From Lactococcus paracarnosus (GTDB taxonomy: Bacteria; Bacillota; Bacilli; Lactobacillales; Streptococcaceae): a stretch of 64,000 nucleotides of DNA. The notes under the pieces are model-generated. The model did no database searches. It saw nothing but the letters and a program-made list of their open reading frames with translations, and was not told the DNA's origin. The stretch lies in NCBI RefSeq assembly GCF_006770285.1, contig NZ_CP017195.1, forward strand, positions 1,922,001 to 1,986,000. The letters are read 5' to 3'. Below, in pieces: positions 1-10,473 of the stretch (positions within the stretch are counted from its first letter, which is position 1; every line of letters begins with the position of its first letter). Made by a program: the position numbers and the translations under genes.

Positions 1-44
1 TCACCTGAACTTTGTCTTTAGTATGAAACTGGCTTTCGCCTAGT

Positions 45-965
45 TTATAAACCCTTATAACTTTTTGCTTCCGCAGTATTTGCCCAAACAAAGTGACCTG
101 GTTTTATTTCTTGGAAACTTGGTTTATCTGTCTCATAGTCATGAATTGTATCATCATAAACGATGAGTTGCTTTTCTCTTTCAAGTGCTGGATCAGGTAT
201 GGGCACAGCAGATAACAAAGATTTTGTGTAAGGATGGATCGGATGATTAAATAATTCTTCCGTTTCTGCCATCTCAACAATATCACCATGATAGATAACT
301 GCTATCCGATCACTAATAAAGTGAACAACAGAGAGATCATGCGCAATAAAGAGATAAGTCAGACCTTTTTCTTCTTGTAACCGTTGTAAAAGGTTGAGCA
401 CTTGTGCTCTAATTGAGACATCTAAAGCGGAGATAGGTTCGTCAGCAATGACGAGACGTGGCTCCATGACAAGGGCACGAGCAATCCCAATACGTTGACG
501 TTGTCCACCAGAGAACTCATGAGGATAACGTGATAGATGTTCAGGCAATAGGCCAACTTCTTTGAGCATCGCTTCGACCTTAGCTTTACGCTCAGCCTCA
601 TCCTTATACATCTTAAAGTTATGTAGCCCTTCTGAAATCACGTAATCAACAGTTGCGCGTTCATTAAGTGAGGCAGCAGGATCCTGAAAAATCATTTGAA
701 TATCTTTAATCAACGCTTCTTTTTCTGAGTTCGCTAATTTTTTATTGATTTTTTTACCATCAAAAATGATATCCCCATTTTCGATTGTATTTAATCCCAT
801 AACTGCACGACCAATCGTCGTTTTACCGGATCCAGATTCACCAACTAAGGCAAACGTTTCCCCTTTATAAATGTCAAAGTTGGCATTTTTTACAGCAATA
901 TTTTTATTTTTACCTTCACCAAATGAAATCGAGAGGTCTTTTATTTCTAGTAATTTTTCAGCCAA
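45..965 (-). CDS. oppF: Oligopeptide ABC transporter ATPase OppF (AmiF type)
   Basis: One of two ATPases that power oligopeptide uptake at the inner face of the membrane. Walker [10 protein letters not shown], the signature FSGGQRQR and Walker B LVIADEP are all present, and the C-terminal oligopeptide-transporter domain ends in [14 protein letters not shown]. An in-frame ATG exists at 989, but I prefer TTG at 965: a strong AGGAGGGG lies 6 nt upstream, the product then begins [10 protein letters not shown] like streptococcal AmiF (xSEKLVEIKD), and the length becomes 306 residues (AmiF is about 308). With this start it overlaps oppD by 8 bp. Last gene of oppABCDF. A small GAAA-loop hairpin (26-46) overlaps the stop codon but has no T-run. 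Confidence 0.95.
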   Translation of the reverse strand: MAEKLLEIKDLSISFGEGKNKNIAVKNANFDIYKGETFALVGESGSGKTTIGRAVMGLNTIENGDIIFDGKKINKKLANSEKEALIKDIQMIFQDPAASLNERATVDYVISEGLHNFKMYKDEAERKAKVEAMLKEVGLLPEHLSRYPHEFSGGQRQRIGIARALVMEPRLVIADEPISALDVSIRAQVLNLLQRLQEEKGLTYLFIAHDLSVVHFISDRIAVIYHGDIVEMAETEELFNHPIHPYTKSLLSAVPIPDPALEREKQLIVYDDTIHDYETDKPSFQEIKPGHFVWANTAEAKSYKGL

Positions 966-2025
966 GGTTTGCCCCTCCTGCTTGGTCATAAATTTTGAGC
1001 ATCTTAGCGTGTAGGTCTTGAATACCTTCAGGCTTACTCATCTTTGGTGCACGATTGTCAAGCAACCACGTTTTTGCCCAATGGGTATCACTGACTGGGA
1101 ATTTTGGTGGAATTTCAACAAAATCAACAGCCATCGGACTCGGGTTACGAGGGGCAAAAGCATCCCCCTTAATCTCCGAGTATAAAGAAGGTGGCGTCCC
1201 TGCAATCGAGTAGAGTTTTTCTGTTGTCGCAAGTTGTGGCAAACTTGATAACAAGGCCCAAGTATAAGGATGACGGCTGTCATAGAAGATATCTTCAACT
1301 GTCCCATACTCAATAATCTCACCAGAATACATGACCGCTACTTTATCAGCAATTGACGCAACAACACCTAAATCATGCGTGATAAAAATCATGGCGAAGC
1401 CATACTCTGCTTTTAATTCTTTCAAAAGCGCAATAATTTGTGCTTGAATCGTCACATCCAGAGCAGTTGTTGGTTCATCACAAATCAACACTTTCGGACG
1501 AGAAGAGAGCGCGATTGCGATAACGATACGTTGGCGCATACCTCCAGAATACTGGAATGGATACTCATCATAGCGTTTCGCTGCTTCAGGAATCCCAACA
1601 CGATCCATTAGATCAATTGCGATTACTTTTGCTTCTTCTTTTGACTTCCCTTGATGCTTGATGATTGTTTCTGAAATTTGGCTACCGATTGTTTTTATCG
1701 GATTAAGTGACGTCATCGGGTCTTGGAAGATGGTCGAGATTTCAGCACCTCGAATTTTCTCCCATTGCGAGTTTGTCGTTAACTTTGTTAATTCAGTGCC
1801 TTTATAGAAGACTTGCCCCGTTGAAACTGAGCCATTTGACTCTAACATACCGGTAAAAACTTTCGTAAAAACCGATTTTCCAGAACCAGATTCTCCTACA
1901 AGTGCTAAAGTTTCGCCATCATGTAAATCTACTGATATATTACGAATAGCACGAAGTGTTCGTTTTCGTACTTCAAATTCAACACTGACATCCTTTGCAG
2001 AAAGGATTACTTTTTCTTCTTTCAT
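958..2025 (-). CDS. oppD: Oligopeptide ABC transporter ATPase OppD (AmiE type)
   Basis: Second ATPase of the oligopeptide importer, partner of OppF. It shows Walker A GESGSGKS, the signature YSGGMRQR, Walker B VLICDEP and the H-loop FITHDLG. The C-terminal part ([14 protein letters not shown], then [14 protein letters not shown]) matches AmiE/OppD proteins along its length. The reading frame is open to 2067, but ATG at 2025 has GAGGAG just upstream and gives 355 residues, the AmiE length. It follows oppC by 16 bp in the operon. Confidence 0.95.
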   Translation of the reverse strand: MKEEKVILSAKDVSVEFEVRKRTLRAIRNISVDLHDGETLALVGESGSGKSVFTKVFTGMLESNGSVSTGQVFYKGTELTKLTTNSQWEKIRGAEISTIFQDPMTSLNPIKTIGSQISETIIKHQGKSKEEAKVIAIDLMDRVGIPEAAKRYDEYPFQYSGGMRQRIVIAIALSSRPKVLICDEPTTALDVTIQAQIIALLKELKAEYGFAMIFITHDLGVVASIADKVAVMYSGEIIEYGTVEDIFYDSRHPYTWALLSSLPQLATTEKLYSIAGTPPSLYSEIKGDAFAPRNPSPMAVDFVEIPPKFPVSDTHWAKTWLLDNRAPKMSKPEGIQDLHAKMLKIYDQAGGANLG

Positions 2026-2041
2026 AAGTCTCTCCTCTCGT

Positions 2042-2959
2042 TTAATGATTTCTTGGATCCGACGCATCTCCTAAAATCTGACCAACTAGTGAGAGAGAGA
2101 TTGTCACAAGACCTAAAATTATAGTGGGAATCCAAAAAAGATAGCCATTCGAAGTTATATTATTCGTATTTTCAGTTATAATTCTACCCAGTGATGGTGT
2201 ATCCGCGGACAAACCAACACCTAGGAAGGATAGAAACACTTCATAAGAAATAAACGATGGTAAAGCAGAAGCCATCACTGTTACAATATATGAAACAAGA
2301 AATGGTAAGATATTTTTTCCTATAAGTACTCCCGGCTTAGTTCCTAAAGTCCGAGACGCAATATTATACTCACGGTCACGCAGCATCATAACTTGAACCC
2401 GAATACCATACGCGACACCTACCCAAGTTGTCAAACACATTGCAAGCAACAAGTTCCAGAACCCTTGACCAAAGGCATATGAAAACACAATTAAAATCAA
2501 AAGAATTGGTACATTTGATATTACATTGTAGACCTCTATCATGACGCGATCAACTGCCTTTGAAACGCCCCAAATAGCACCAATGATTACGCCAAAAACT
2601 GTTGTAATCAAGGTTGCCAATACGGCTAGTATAATTGACGTCCTAGCACCAGACCAAACGGCATCAAACAACGATTGTCCAGTCGCATCAGTTCCGAACC
2701 AATATTTAAAACTGGGTTTTAAGTAACGCAGGCTAAAGTCATCAATTTTTGAAGGATTAATAACAGAATAACTTGTGAACATGGGCTGTATAAAACTTAG
2801 CAGGAGAATTATGAGCAGCAGTAGCAGCATAGTAATTGCAAGTTTCGAACGAAAAAAGTGACGGCCTACGGACTTCCAGTAAGAATAGATAGGAGCAGAG
2901 ATTTCTTCTGATTCCTCAATATGTGGTGGCACGATTTTAAATAGTTCTTTTTCAGACAT
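2042..2959 (-). CDS. oppC: Oligopeptide ABC transporter permease OppC (AmiD type)
   Basis: Membrane permease subunit of the oligopeptide importer, 305 residues. A cytoplasmic N-terminus is followed by a first hydrophobic segment (about 38-58), a periplasm-type loop with FGTDATGQSLFDAVWSGART, and the BPD-type permease domain with further membrane segments and a loop that docks with the ATPase. The gene overlaps the end of oppB by one base (TAATG), which implies translational coupling and equal amounts of OppB and OppC. Confidence 0.95.
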   Translation of the reverse strand: MSEKELFKIVPPHIEESEEISAPIYSYWKSVGRHFFRSKLAITMLLLLLIILLLSFIQPMFTSYSVINPSKIDDFSLRYLKPSFKYWFGTDATGQSLFDAVWSGARTSIILAVLATLITTVFGVIIGAIWGVSKAVDRVMIEVYNVISNVPILLILIVFSYAFGQGFWNLLLAMCLTTWVGVAYGIRVQVMMLRDREYNIASRTLGTKPGVLIGKNILPFLVSYIVTVMASALPSFISYEVFLSFLGVGLSADTPSLGRIITENTNNITSNGYLFWIPTIILGLVTISLSLVGQILGDASDPRNH

Positions 2960-4452
2960 TATCTTCGTCCTCCTTTTCCTGAAAGTTTTATTCGTGGATC
3001 GACAAATTGCATCAGTAAGTCTCCAGCTAAAACAGACATTACTGCTACTAATGTATAGATGAATACAATCCCTACGACCATCGAGTTATTATGCGCTTTT
3101 ATGGCATCTGGTAACATTTTACCCATACCTGGAACAAGAAATATTGTTTCTGTCATAGTCGCACCAGCAATCGATGCAATGATAGCACCAGGAATACCAT
3201 TAGAAATCGGGATCATAGCATTTTTCATAACATGGTTGGATGAGATTTCCCTTTCAGACAAACCTTTTGCACGAGCAAATTTAACATAATCTAGAGTCCG
3301 TTGATCTGTCATATATCGCCTAATCCAAAGTGCCAATGAGGGCACACTAATCAGCGCAATAATAATCGCCGGTAGAATATAGGAGCGAATATCATGAGCA
3401 CCAAGATCTGTAAATGAATTTGGTAATCCAAAGAGTGTATTACCTAGTAATCTATCAAAATAGATTACTGATAACGATGGTAAAGCAATCAGCATAGAAA
3501 TGACAACCAAGCCAAATCGATCTATCCATTCACCAGATTTTCTTGAAAGGAAAGCTCCGATAGGAATCGAAATCAAATAACTTAAGATGACACCAATCGA
3601 GCCAATAACAAATGAATTTTGAATCATTGATGGATCCGAGTAGTTACTATTTACATTCGTATAATCATCTTTAAAGAGTCGTTTCTGCCGCTCCGACTGT
3701 GTTTTAGGACTTTGGTATTGTGCAGTATGCATGTTCATAGATGAAAATTGTTTAGTCCCATCAGGTAATGTAATTTCTTTAGTTGTTGCTTCCCCTTGTC
3801 CACTAATAAGGACATCTGAAACTGTACGACCACTAAATGTAGGATAAGAATTCCCAAGATTAATCGTTAATATATTTTGATGAACAAATGGAAAATTGCC
3901 ATCGAAATAAATTAAATATTTGTGCTGTGTACCACTTCCTAGTAATACAGGTCCATTTTCCCAAGCAAATTTCAAGTAACGCTTAAGTGATGGATTTGAT
4001 TTATCTTGCACCTTCCAAGGATGATCAAACTGGATCAAATCACCATAGAAAGCAAAAACACGGTTAACAATAGAAATTTCTCTGGTAGCAAAGAGCCGTT
4101 TACTATTAGGAAGTTTGCCAATTTGCCAATTTCCTTTCTGATGACTCGCCCAATTTTTAGCAGCTGCTATATCCTCAGACGTATTTTTGGCTGAAAATCC
4201 TTTCGACTTTACTGAAACTTTTGAAATCAATTCCTTACTAGAATAAAAATCAATATACCCTTGTTTTTCCAAAATCTCATTTTCGTAGTCTACTCTTTTG
4301 TCTGGATTACTTGCAACTTTGGTATAACTTGGATCAGAAAGAAAAATTTGACGACGTGGAATCATTGTAAAAATCATCGCATAGACGATAGTCGTTACTA
4401 TAACAACAGAGACTAACGCTCTGACAATTCGAAATAAAATGTATTTTTTCAT
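2959..4452 (-). CDS. oppB: Oligopeptide ABC transporter permease OppB (AmiC type)
   Basis: Permease subunit of about 497 residues, far longer than the roughly 310 of enteric OppB. One N-terminal membrane segment (MKKYILFRIVRALVSV) is followed by a long extracytoplasmic region (about 35-280) before the usual five C-terminal membrane segments with the EAA-type loop (RAKGLSEREISSNHVMKNA). This build is the hallmark of streptococcal AmiC. The frame is open to a TTG at 4461, but ATG at 4452 matches the AmiC start; no strong ribosome binding site is seen for either. A terminator-like hairpin separates it from oppA. Confidence 0.93.
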   Translation of the reverse strand: MKKYILFRIVRALVSVVIVTTIVYAMIFTMIPRRQIFLSDPSYTKVASNPDKRVDYENEILEKQGYIDFYSSKELISKVSVKSKGFSAKNTSEDIAAAKNWASHQKGNWQIGKLPNSKRLFATREISIVNRVFAFYGDLIQFDHPWKVQDKSNPSLKRYLKFAWENGPVLLGSGTQHKYLIYFDGNFPFVHQNILTINLGNSYPTFSGRTVSDVLISGQGEATTKEITLPDGTKQFSSMNMHTAQYQSPKTQSERQKRLFKDDYTNVNSNYSDPSMIQNSFVIGSIGVILSYLISIPIGAFLSRKSGEWIDRFGLVVISMLIALPSLSVIYFDRLLGNTLFGLPNSFTDLGAHDIRSYILPAIIIALISVPSLALWIRRYMTDQRTLDYVKFARAKGLSEREISSNHVMKNAMIPISNGIPGAIIASIAGATMTETIFLVPGMGKMLPDAIKAHNNSMVVGIVFIYTLVAVMSVLAGDLLMQFVDPRIKLSGKGGRR

Positions 4453-4480
4453 ACTATTCAATCTAAATACTCATCTTTAC

Positions 4481-4508
4481 AAAAATGAGACTAGCAAGAA
4501 CTAGCCTC
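4481..4508 (-). terminator. Intra-operon terminator/attenuator between oppA and oppB
   Basis: On the minus strand GAGGCTAG and CTAGTCTC form an 8-bp stem (one G-U pair) with a 6-nt loop, followed by ATTTTTG. It lies 25 bp past the oppA stop and 29 bp before oppB. Partial read-through would give more binding protein than permease, as is common in such operons (inference). Confidence 0.7.
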
Positions 4509-4532
4509 AATTGTAAAAAGAGTGTCCCTCTC

Positions 4533-6515
4533 TTATTTATCAGATGCTGCTGATTTTTCAGCAACTTTTTTCTGCCAAGCTTTAAGTTCTTTAGTATAAT
4601 CGGTTGCTTTAACAGCATCCTTTTGAACTTTCATATATTTATATGAATATTCATTTACACCAACACCATTCGCATAAATTGTAGAGAATGGTACAACTTT
4701 TGTAAGTTTAGGTGTTGCACCATCTTGATAGATTGGAATAGCAAGTACATTATCAATCAACCATGCATCTGCTTTAGCAAAACTGCTATAGCGTTTATTA
4801 AGGTCAGTGTATTCATTGTTAGCTGTATCTAATAATGCTTGATAATCGTCCAAATTAATAGCTTTTTTAGCCGCTACGCCATGATCTTCGCCCTTAAGTG
4901 TTGCCTTAGATTCAAATCCAATACCATTAATCATATCACCATTTATTGGTGAGAAGATATTAAGATAAGTTGCTGGATCTTGGTAGTCAGGTCCCCAACC
5001 AGAGAAAAGTTTGACATCAAAATCATTATCTTTAGCAGTAGGAGCATAATAAACTGTATTAGAGAATGTATCAGAATTCATTTTAATAATATTGATTTGG
5101 ACTTCACCACCAAGATTTTTTTCAATAGAGTTTTTAAATGAAGTGGCCTGAGCAATCAAAATTTTTCCAGATGAATCAACTGGTGTATCAAGGATAATTG
5201 GTTTATCTTTTGAAATTTCAACTCCCTCTGCTTGTAGTGAAACTTTAGCCTTGTTAAACGCTTTTGTTGCAGCATCTACATTATAGGTTCCAGCTGCTCC
5301 TTGTTCAACTTTCAGAGATTTCCATGTTGGATTCTCCGCTTCTAAAGCAGATTGAACTGCTGTCCCATAATTTTTGCCATTAATTTGAACAAAATCATCT
5401 GGAACCAATGCATTACGAACTGGTTTTGCTCCTGATTCAGCTCCTGTTTTTTGATCTACATATTTTTCTTTATCGAATCCGTAAGCAATAGCTTGACGGA
5501 AGTCTTTATTAAGAATCGCTTTTTTAGCATTTTCTTTTTGTTTATCATCTTTAGTAGATGATGTATAAGTTTGACGATCAAAGTTAAACGTTGCGTAACG
5601 TGTATTTGACATCATTTGAGACCAAATAATATTTTTGGTATCAACATTCTTATAATAAGATTCAGATGGGTAGATTCCCGCAAGGTCATATTTATTAGAT
5701 TTAAAACCATTATAAAGTTCTTCTGGTTTTGATCCATCATAATATGCTAAATTAATGTTACTAACATGAACATTCTTTTTATCCCAATAATTCGGATTTG
5801 CTTTATAAGCAATTTCAGATTTCGCATCAAACTTCGTAGGGATAAATGGTCCGTTATACAGAATACCATCAACACCAACTGTGCCGAATTTGCTTCCCTT
5901 TTCTTTCAAGAAATCTGCATTGATTGGTGAAAGAATCTGATAAGTTGTTTTTGAATTCCAATATGTTTCCGGGTTATTAAGCGTATATGTCAAAGTACCT
6001 TTGGCATCATCAGCTTTAATGCCAACTGATGAAAAATCTTTTGATTTTCCATCAATATAATCTTGAAGTCCCGATACTGACCCTGCAACAAGGTAGAGAG
6101 CCTGAGATTTCGAATCAACTGCATGCTTAAGTCCTGTCACCCAATCAGAAGGCTTAACTTCTGCATAGTCGTTTCCGTTACTATCAACCCATTTCACGCC
6201 CTTACGAATTTGATAAGTATAAGTTTTACCATCCGCAGAAACTTTCCAAGAAGACGCTAGTGCTGGTTTAATTTGAGAGTATTGATCATAGCTTAAAAGA
6301 CCATCAACAAAATTCGCAGTCAATTGCGATGTTGCCTGTAAGTTGCTATAGACATAATCCAATGATTGGGGTTCTGTAGTGTATATATAATTAAACGTTT
6401 TTGATAAATCAGAATCATTCGCTGTACCGCCTGATTTATTACCACATGCGCCTAAAAAACCTAAAGCTGCAACAGATAATAGACCAGCACCAATAATTTT
6501 TGCTCTTTTGTTCAT
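4533..6515 (-). CDS. oppA: Oligopeptide-binding lipoprotein OppA (AmiA type)
   Basis: Peptide receptor of the importer, 660 residues, anchored on the outer membrane face by a lipid. The N-terminus is a lipoprotein signal peptide (MNKRAKIIGAGLLSVAALGF) with lipobox LGAC, so Cys24 is the lipidated residue. The rest is a family 5 extracellular solute-binding fold; YTTEPQSLDYV near the N-terminus is typical. It is about the length of AmiA (659). The start has AGGAGAAA 5 nt upstream. First gene of oppABCDF, expressed from its own sigma-A promoter at about 6567-6595. Confidence 0.95.
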   Translation of the reverse strand: MNKRAKIIGAGLLSVAALGFLGACGNKSGGTANDSDLSKTFNYIYTTEPQSLDYVYSNLQATSQLTANFVDGLLSYDQYSQIKPALASSWKVSADGKTYTYQIRKGVKWVDSNGNDYAEVKPSDWVTGLKHAVDSKSQALYLVAGSVSGLQDYIDGKSKDFSSVGIKADDAKGTLTYTLNNPETYWNSKTTYQILSPINADFLKEKGSKFGTVGVDGILYNGPFIPTKFDAKSEIAYKANPNYWDKKNVHVSNINLAYYDGSKPEELYNGFKSNKYDLAGIYPSESYYKNVDTKNIIWSQMMSNTRYATFNFDRQTYTSSTKDDKQKENAKKAILNKDFRQAIAYGFDKEKYVDQKTGAESGAKPVRNALVPDDFVQINGKNYGTAVQSALEAENPTWKSLKVEQGAAGTYNVDAATKAFNKAKVSLQAEGVEISKDKPIILDTPVDSSGKILIAQATSFKNSIEKNLGGEVQINIIKMNSDTFSNTVYYAPTAKDNDFDVKLFSGWGPDYQDPATYLNIFSPINGDMINGIGFESKATLKGEDHGVAAKKAINLDDYQALLDTANNEYTDLNKRYSSFAKADAWLIDNVLAIPIYQDGATPKLTKVVPFSTIYANGVGVNEYSYKYMKVQKDAVKATDYTKELKAWQKKVAEKSAASDK

Positions 6516-6566
6516 ATGCTTTCTCCTAATGAAATATTAAATTTTTTAAAAAGAATTTACATTCTT

Positions 6567-6595
6567 AGTTTACTTAAAATTTTCTTAAATGTCAA
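6567..6595 (-). promoter_or_regulatory. Promoter of the opp operon
   Basis: On the minus strand, TTGACA (6590-6595), a 17-nt spacer and TAAACT (6567-6572). It sits about 50 nt upstream of the oppA ribosome binding site and is the only good promoter in the gap between divIB and oppA. Confidence 0.8.
6578..6592. promoter_or_regulatory. Candidate CodY box over the opp promoter spacer
   Basis: AATTTTCTTAAATGT matches the lactococcal CodY box AATTTTCWGAAAATT at 12 of 15 positions. It lies inside the spacer of the opp promoter, a repressing position. CodY is known to repress opp in Lactococcus when branched-chain amino acids are plentiful; binding here is inferred. Confidence 0.5.
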
Positions 6596-6766
6596 GGAAT
6601 TCAGACACTTTTTTTAAAAGCAATGTCACAACTTATGACACACGATGTTATATTAGCGCGCAAGAGCTGATACGTTACTCTCAAAGGTGACAAATCTATA
6701 CCTGATAAACCTTATTTATGAGCCTTATTCAACGAGATTAGCCTATTTGATTGACAGACTATGAAA

Positions 6767-7819
6767 TTATTCAGATTTTTCAGTCTTACCAGTATCGTTA
6801 TTAGCATCTGCACTATCAGTTGATGGCTTATCCGATTTCTTATCTTTATTTTTATCAGCTTGGTCAGCTAACTCTTGTAAATAGGACGCTTTAGGTTTAG
6901 CATAAATCCCTGCTTCCATATCAATGACACTTGCTTGGGTTACACTCAAGACAACCGTTTTGTAGTAGGGTAGCTTATCTGCTATTTGACTGAGGGGTAC
7001 ACGTACTTGATTGCCATCTTTCATATCAATCGCAATAAAGTCAGCTGTTGCTTTTGTTGGGACTTTCGTAACCGTAGTCATTTGAGTCTTAACATCTGAT
7101 GCTAGTGTCTCATAAGCCTTGACAAATTGTTTAACTTCTTTATCAGAAAACCCTTCAAGAACAGGTATCCCAGCCAATTTCTGTGAGTCAACCACCTCAT
7201 TCGTCAATATCGCACCATTTGACAGCACGATCTGATAGTTAGGACCTGTCTTAAGATAGACACTCTCATTATATTCCGTAATTTTGGTCGTAAAGTGGTT
7301 TGGCAATTGCATACTGATCGTCGCTGATTTAACTCTCGGAAATGCTTTAGTAACGCGTAGTGAGATGTCACGTTTCGCTTTAATAATTTTCCAGACATGA
7401 TCACCCGTTTTAATGCTTGTTGCTGCAGCAATTTGTTTTGTTGATTCATGAACATTTCCGGTTGTCTTAAAACTACCGATTTTACTCAGCGGTGAAATAA
7501 CATAACCACTAGCTAATAGGCTTACGATTGCCACTAGCAAAAAAGGCCACATTTTCTTTAACACATGAGTTTTGGGAAGGCTTTCATTTTGTTTTGATGT
7601 TTTTTTAAATCTTGAAAAAAACGATTGCTTAGGCACTTTATCAGTCGTTGTAGTGGCTATTGCATCATATTTTTCAACGACAGATGCCACCTTAATTGGT
7701 TGTTTCTGTCGCCTCTCCTCACGTGCCTGCTTGGCTGCTTCTGCTACTTTCTTTTTCTGGAATGCTGCATGCTGTTTTTGCCAAGGGGTCAACTCTGGTT
7801 GTTTATCTTTATCTGCCAT
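6767..7819 (-). CDS. divIB: Cell division protein DivIB/FtsQ
   Basis: Bitopic divisome protein of about 350 residues that bridges early and late division proteins. A highly charged cytoplasmic tail (about 1-85, Lys/Gln/Ala-rich) precedes one membrane segment (MWPFLLVAIVSLLASGYVI), then a POTRA domain (GSFKTTGNVHESTKQIAAA...) and the beta domain, and a charged C-terminal tail rich in Lys, Asp and Ser. I start at ATG 7819 because AAGGA lies 8 nt upstream; an earlier in-frame ATG at 7828 overlaps that site. It overlaps the end of murG by 11 bp, so murD-murG-divIB is one transcription unit. Confidence 0.93.
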   Translation of the reverse strand: MADKDKQPELTPWQKQHAAFQKKKVAEAAKQAREERRQKQPIKVASVVEKYDAIATTTTDKVPKQSFFSRFKKTSKQNESLPKTHVLKKMWPFLLVAIVSLLASGYVISPLSKIGSFKTTGNVHESTKQIAAATSIKTGDHVWKIIKAKRDISLRVTKAFPRVKSATISMQLPNHFTTKITEYNESVYLKTGPNYQIVLSNGAILTNEVVDSQKLAGIPVLEGFSDKEVKQFVKAYETLASDVKTQMTTVTKVPTKATADFIAIDMKDGNQVRVPLSQIADKLPYYKTVVLSVTQASVIDMEAGIYAKPKASYLQELADQADKNKDKKSDKPSTDSADANNDTGKTEKSE

Positions 7820-8921
7820 GCAATACATCCTTGACTAGCTGGTACAAGCGTTGACTTGCGTCAGGTACACCTTCACGAAGCGCACTTTCTGCCATTTTTC
7901 TATACGTGACATCATCCAGTAATAGACTATCGATTGCACTAACAATACGTTCACCTGTCAGTGTATCATTTTTAATCCGAATCGCTGCACCTGCATTCTC
8001 AAGTGCCTCAGCATTTTTCGTTTGATGATCCGCAGTTACATAAGGACTTGGCACTAAAATAGATGGCAAGCCAAGTGCTGTTATTTCTGCCAAGGTCGTT
8101 GCACCTGCACGAGACAAAATGAGATTAGCATCGTTTAACACTTCTACCATATTTTTAATATAAGGCACAATTTTTATATTCTTCTTTTTATTATAAGTTT
8201 CAAATGTCTCAGAAAATTCTGGGTCATTGAAGTAAATCTCTCCTGAAGCATAAAGGATTTGATAGGACTTTTTAGCTAACTCTGGCAAAGCTTCTATCAC
8301 TGCAGTATTGATTTTAAGGGCACCACGACTACCACCAAATATCACGATGGTCTTTTTATTTGTTGCTAACCCATAATCACTTAGCACATTACCAGATTCT
8401 GTTAAATCAGCGACTTCTTGTGCACGAGGATTACCAGTAAAACTTGTTTTTTTAGGCGGAAAAAATTCTCCTGCTTCCTGGAATGCCAATGCCACACGTG
8501 TCGCATATCGACTCAAAAATTTATTGGTAATGCCTGGAATAGAATTTTGCTCATGCACAATCGTTGGAATTTTTAGCTTTGCAGCTGCATAGACAACAGG
8601 TCCTGCCACATACCCACCAGTCCCAATCACAATATCTGGTTTGAATTCCTTAATCATTTTCTTAGCATCTGAAACTGACTTCATAAACTTATAAACCGTT
8701 TTAACGTTTTCAGGTGATAAAGATCTTTTAAATCCTTGGACATCAATAGTTTTAAATGGTATGCCATTTTCTGGCACAATCGTTGATTCCAATCCTTTTT
8801 CTGTACCAATATAAAGAACAGAAAGATTTGGCTCAACTGTCTTTAGAAACTTGATGAAACTTAATGCTGGATAGATATGTCCACCAGTTCCACCGCCACT
8901 TACAATAATTTTCATAGTCAT
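7809..8921 (-). CDS. murG: UDP-N-acetylglucosamine transferase MurG
   Basis: Adds GlcNAc to lipid I to make lipid II at the inner membrane face, the last cytoplasmic step of peptidoglycan precursor synthesis. The N-terminal glycine-rich loop [13 protein letters not shown], the second glycine-rich motif [10 protein letters not shown] and the C-terminal donor-site segment ([20 protein letters not shown]) are all present. It starts in an ATGA overlap with the murD stop; an alternative ATG lies two codons in. Confidence 0.97.
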   Translation of the reverse strand: MTMKIIVSGGGTGGHIYPALSFIKFLKTVEPNLSVLYIGTEKGLESTIVPENGIPFKTIDVQGFKRSLSPENVKTVYKFMKSVSDAKKMIKEFKPDIVIGTGGYVAGPVVYAAAKLKIPTIVHEQNSIPGITNKFLSRYATRVALAFQEAGEFFPPKKTSFTGNPRAQEVADLTESGNVLSDYGLATNKKTIVIFGGSRGALKINTAVIEALPELAKKSYQILYASGEIYFNDPEFSETFETYNKKKNIKIVPYIKNMVEVLNDANLILSRAGATTLAEITALGLPSILVPSPYVTADHQTKNAEALENAGAAIRIKNDTLTGERIVSAIDSLLLDDVTYRKMAESALREGVPDASQRLYQLVKDVLHGR

Positions 8922-10279
8922 CTTTCTTCTAATTTACTAAAGGCATCGATAAACAAATCTCCTCGATGCTCAAAGGTCTTATATTGATCCCAGCTTGCAT
9001 TTGCAGGACTGAGTAGAATGGTATCTCCAGACACTGCCTTTTCATAAGCTAAAGCTGCAGCAGTCGCAACAGTCTCACTTTCAAACACCGGGATATTGAG
9101 TTGCTCTGCTAATGCACGTAACTTGGGCGCAGTTTCTCCAAAGACAATCATACCTTTTAGGCCCGCAATATCCGGACTTAATGTCTCAAAGCCATTACCA
9201 CGATCAAGCCCCCCTGCCAAAAGCCAAAGTTTCTGATTATCAAAACCTGACAAAGCTTTTTGCGTCGCTAAAATATTGGTTGCCTTACTGTCATTATAAA
9301 ATTTGATCGTTGATTTTTGACCTAGATATTGTAAGCGGTGCTTGACGCCAGAAAACGTCGTCAAAATACTAACGATAGCCTCAGTAGAGACATGCGATAG
9401 TTTTGCCACACAAATTGCTGCTAGTGCATTTTCTAGATTATGCTCGCCAGGTAAAGATAAATCTGCTACTGTTATGATGTGCTCATCTTTAAAGTAAATT
9501 TGTCCATCAGTAACGTATGCCCCATTCTTGGTTTCATCTGATGTTGAAAAGGGTACAATTTGCGCTAGTGACTGACCCGCCTTATGTCGCAATTTTTCTT
9601 GATTAAAGTTTAAGACCAGGTAATCGTCAGCTGTCATATTTTCTTGAATACGCCACTTGGCAGTTTCATAATTGACCTGCGACCCATGATAATCTAAATG
9701 CGCTGAGAAGACATTTGTGATGACCGCTATATGAGGTCGAAACGTCTCAATCCCCATCAACTGAAAACTAGATAATTCCATGATGAGTCGTTCATCTGAG
9801 GTTGAGCTTGCAGCAACATCTGATGCTGGAAAGCCAATATTCCCAGATAATTTCGCAACTTGACCATCTGCGTTAAGGATTTCTGCAATCATCGTTGTCG
9901 TCGTCGTCTTACCATTTGTTCCAGTGATGCCAACGATTGGCGATTCAGAGATGAGATAGGCCAACTCAACCTCAGTGATCACCGGAATCCCTAATGCTAA
10001 TGCTCGAACGACCATCGGATTATCATAAGGAATACCAGGGTTTTTAACCATCACTTCAAACGCTTCTTCCAAGAGGCCTAATGGGTGTTCACCCGTAATG
10101 ACTTTGATTCCTTCAGCTAATAAGCTTTGTGCTGCTGGATTTTCATCAAAAGGCTTACCATCATTTACTGTGACGATTGCACCTAGTGCTTTTAGCACGC
10201 GCGCAGCAGACTCACCAGATTTGGCCAAACCCAAGACTAACACTTTTTTATTTTTAAAATTTGAAATTTTTTTCATCAT
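8918..10279 (-). CDS. murD: UDP-N-acetylmuramoylalanine--D-glutamate ligase MurD
   Basis: Cytoplasmic ATP-dependent ligase that adds D-Glu to UDP-MurNAc-L-Ala. The N-terminal Rossmann-like domain ([17 protein letters not shown]) is followed by the P-loop [15 protein letters not shown] and the central Mur-ligase domain (ELSSFQL, then a conserved His in FSAHLDYHG), and the C-terminal domain carries [10 protein letters not shown] and [12 protein letters not shown]. Length 453 is normal. AAAGGAAAG precedes a double ATG. First gene of the operon, with a good promoter 60 nt upstream. Confidence 0.97.
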   Translation of the reverse strand: MMKKISNFKNKKVLVLGLAKSGESAARVLKALGAIVTVNDGKPFDENPAAQSLLAEGIKVITGEHPLGLLEEAFEVMVKNPGIPYDNPMVVRALALGIPVITEVELAYLISESPIVGITGTNGKTTTTTMIAEILNADGQVAKLSGNIGFPASDVAASSTSDERLIMELSSFQLMGIETFRPHIAVITNVFSAHLDYHGSQVNYETAKWRIQENMTADDYLVLNFNQEKLRHKAGQSLAQIVPFSTSDETKNGAYVTDGQIYFKDEHIITVADLSLPGEHNLENALAAICVAKLSHVSTEAIVSILTTFSGVKHRLQYLGQKSTIKFYNDSKATNILATQKALSGFDNQKLWLLAGGLDRGNGFETLSPDIAGLKGMIVFGETAPKLRALAEQLNIPVFESETVATAAALAYEKAVSGDTILLSPANASWDQYKTFEHRGDLFIDAFSKLEER

Positions 10280-10338
10280 TACTTTCCTTTAGGTCAACCA
10301 CACAGACCAGTGTGTAACGCTTGCATTTATATCCTCTA

Positions 10339-10367
10339 ATTTTACCGTTTTTAGCGTTTTTTTTCAA
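10339..10367 (-). promoter_or_regulatory. Promoter of murD-murG-divIB
   Basis: On the minus strand, TTGAAA (10362-10367), a 17-nt spacer and TAAAAT (10339-10344), about 60 nt before the murD start and just past the glnK terminator. Confidence 0.75.
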
Positions 10368-10394
10368 CAGGAAGCATTAGCCGATTAACAAATC

Positions 10395-10451
10395 AAAAAA
10401 AAATACCTAGCAGGCTATTCTCCAGTTTACCTAGAGAAAATCATCCTGCTA
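10395..10451 (-). terminator. Terminator of amtB-glnK
   Basis: On the minus strand TAGCAGG and CCTGCTA close a long hairpin with an inner TTCTC/GAGAA stem, followed by a 9-T run. It separates glnK from the murD promoter. Confidence 0.85.
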
Positions 10452-10473
10452 AATATTAGTTGTTTTTTAAAAA

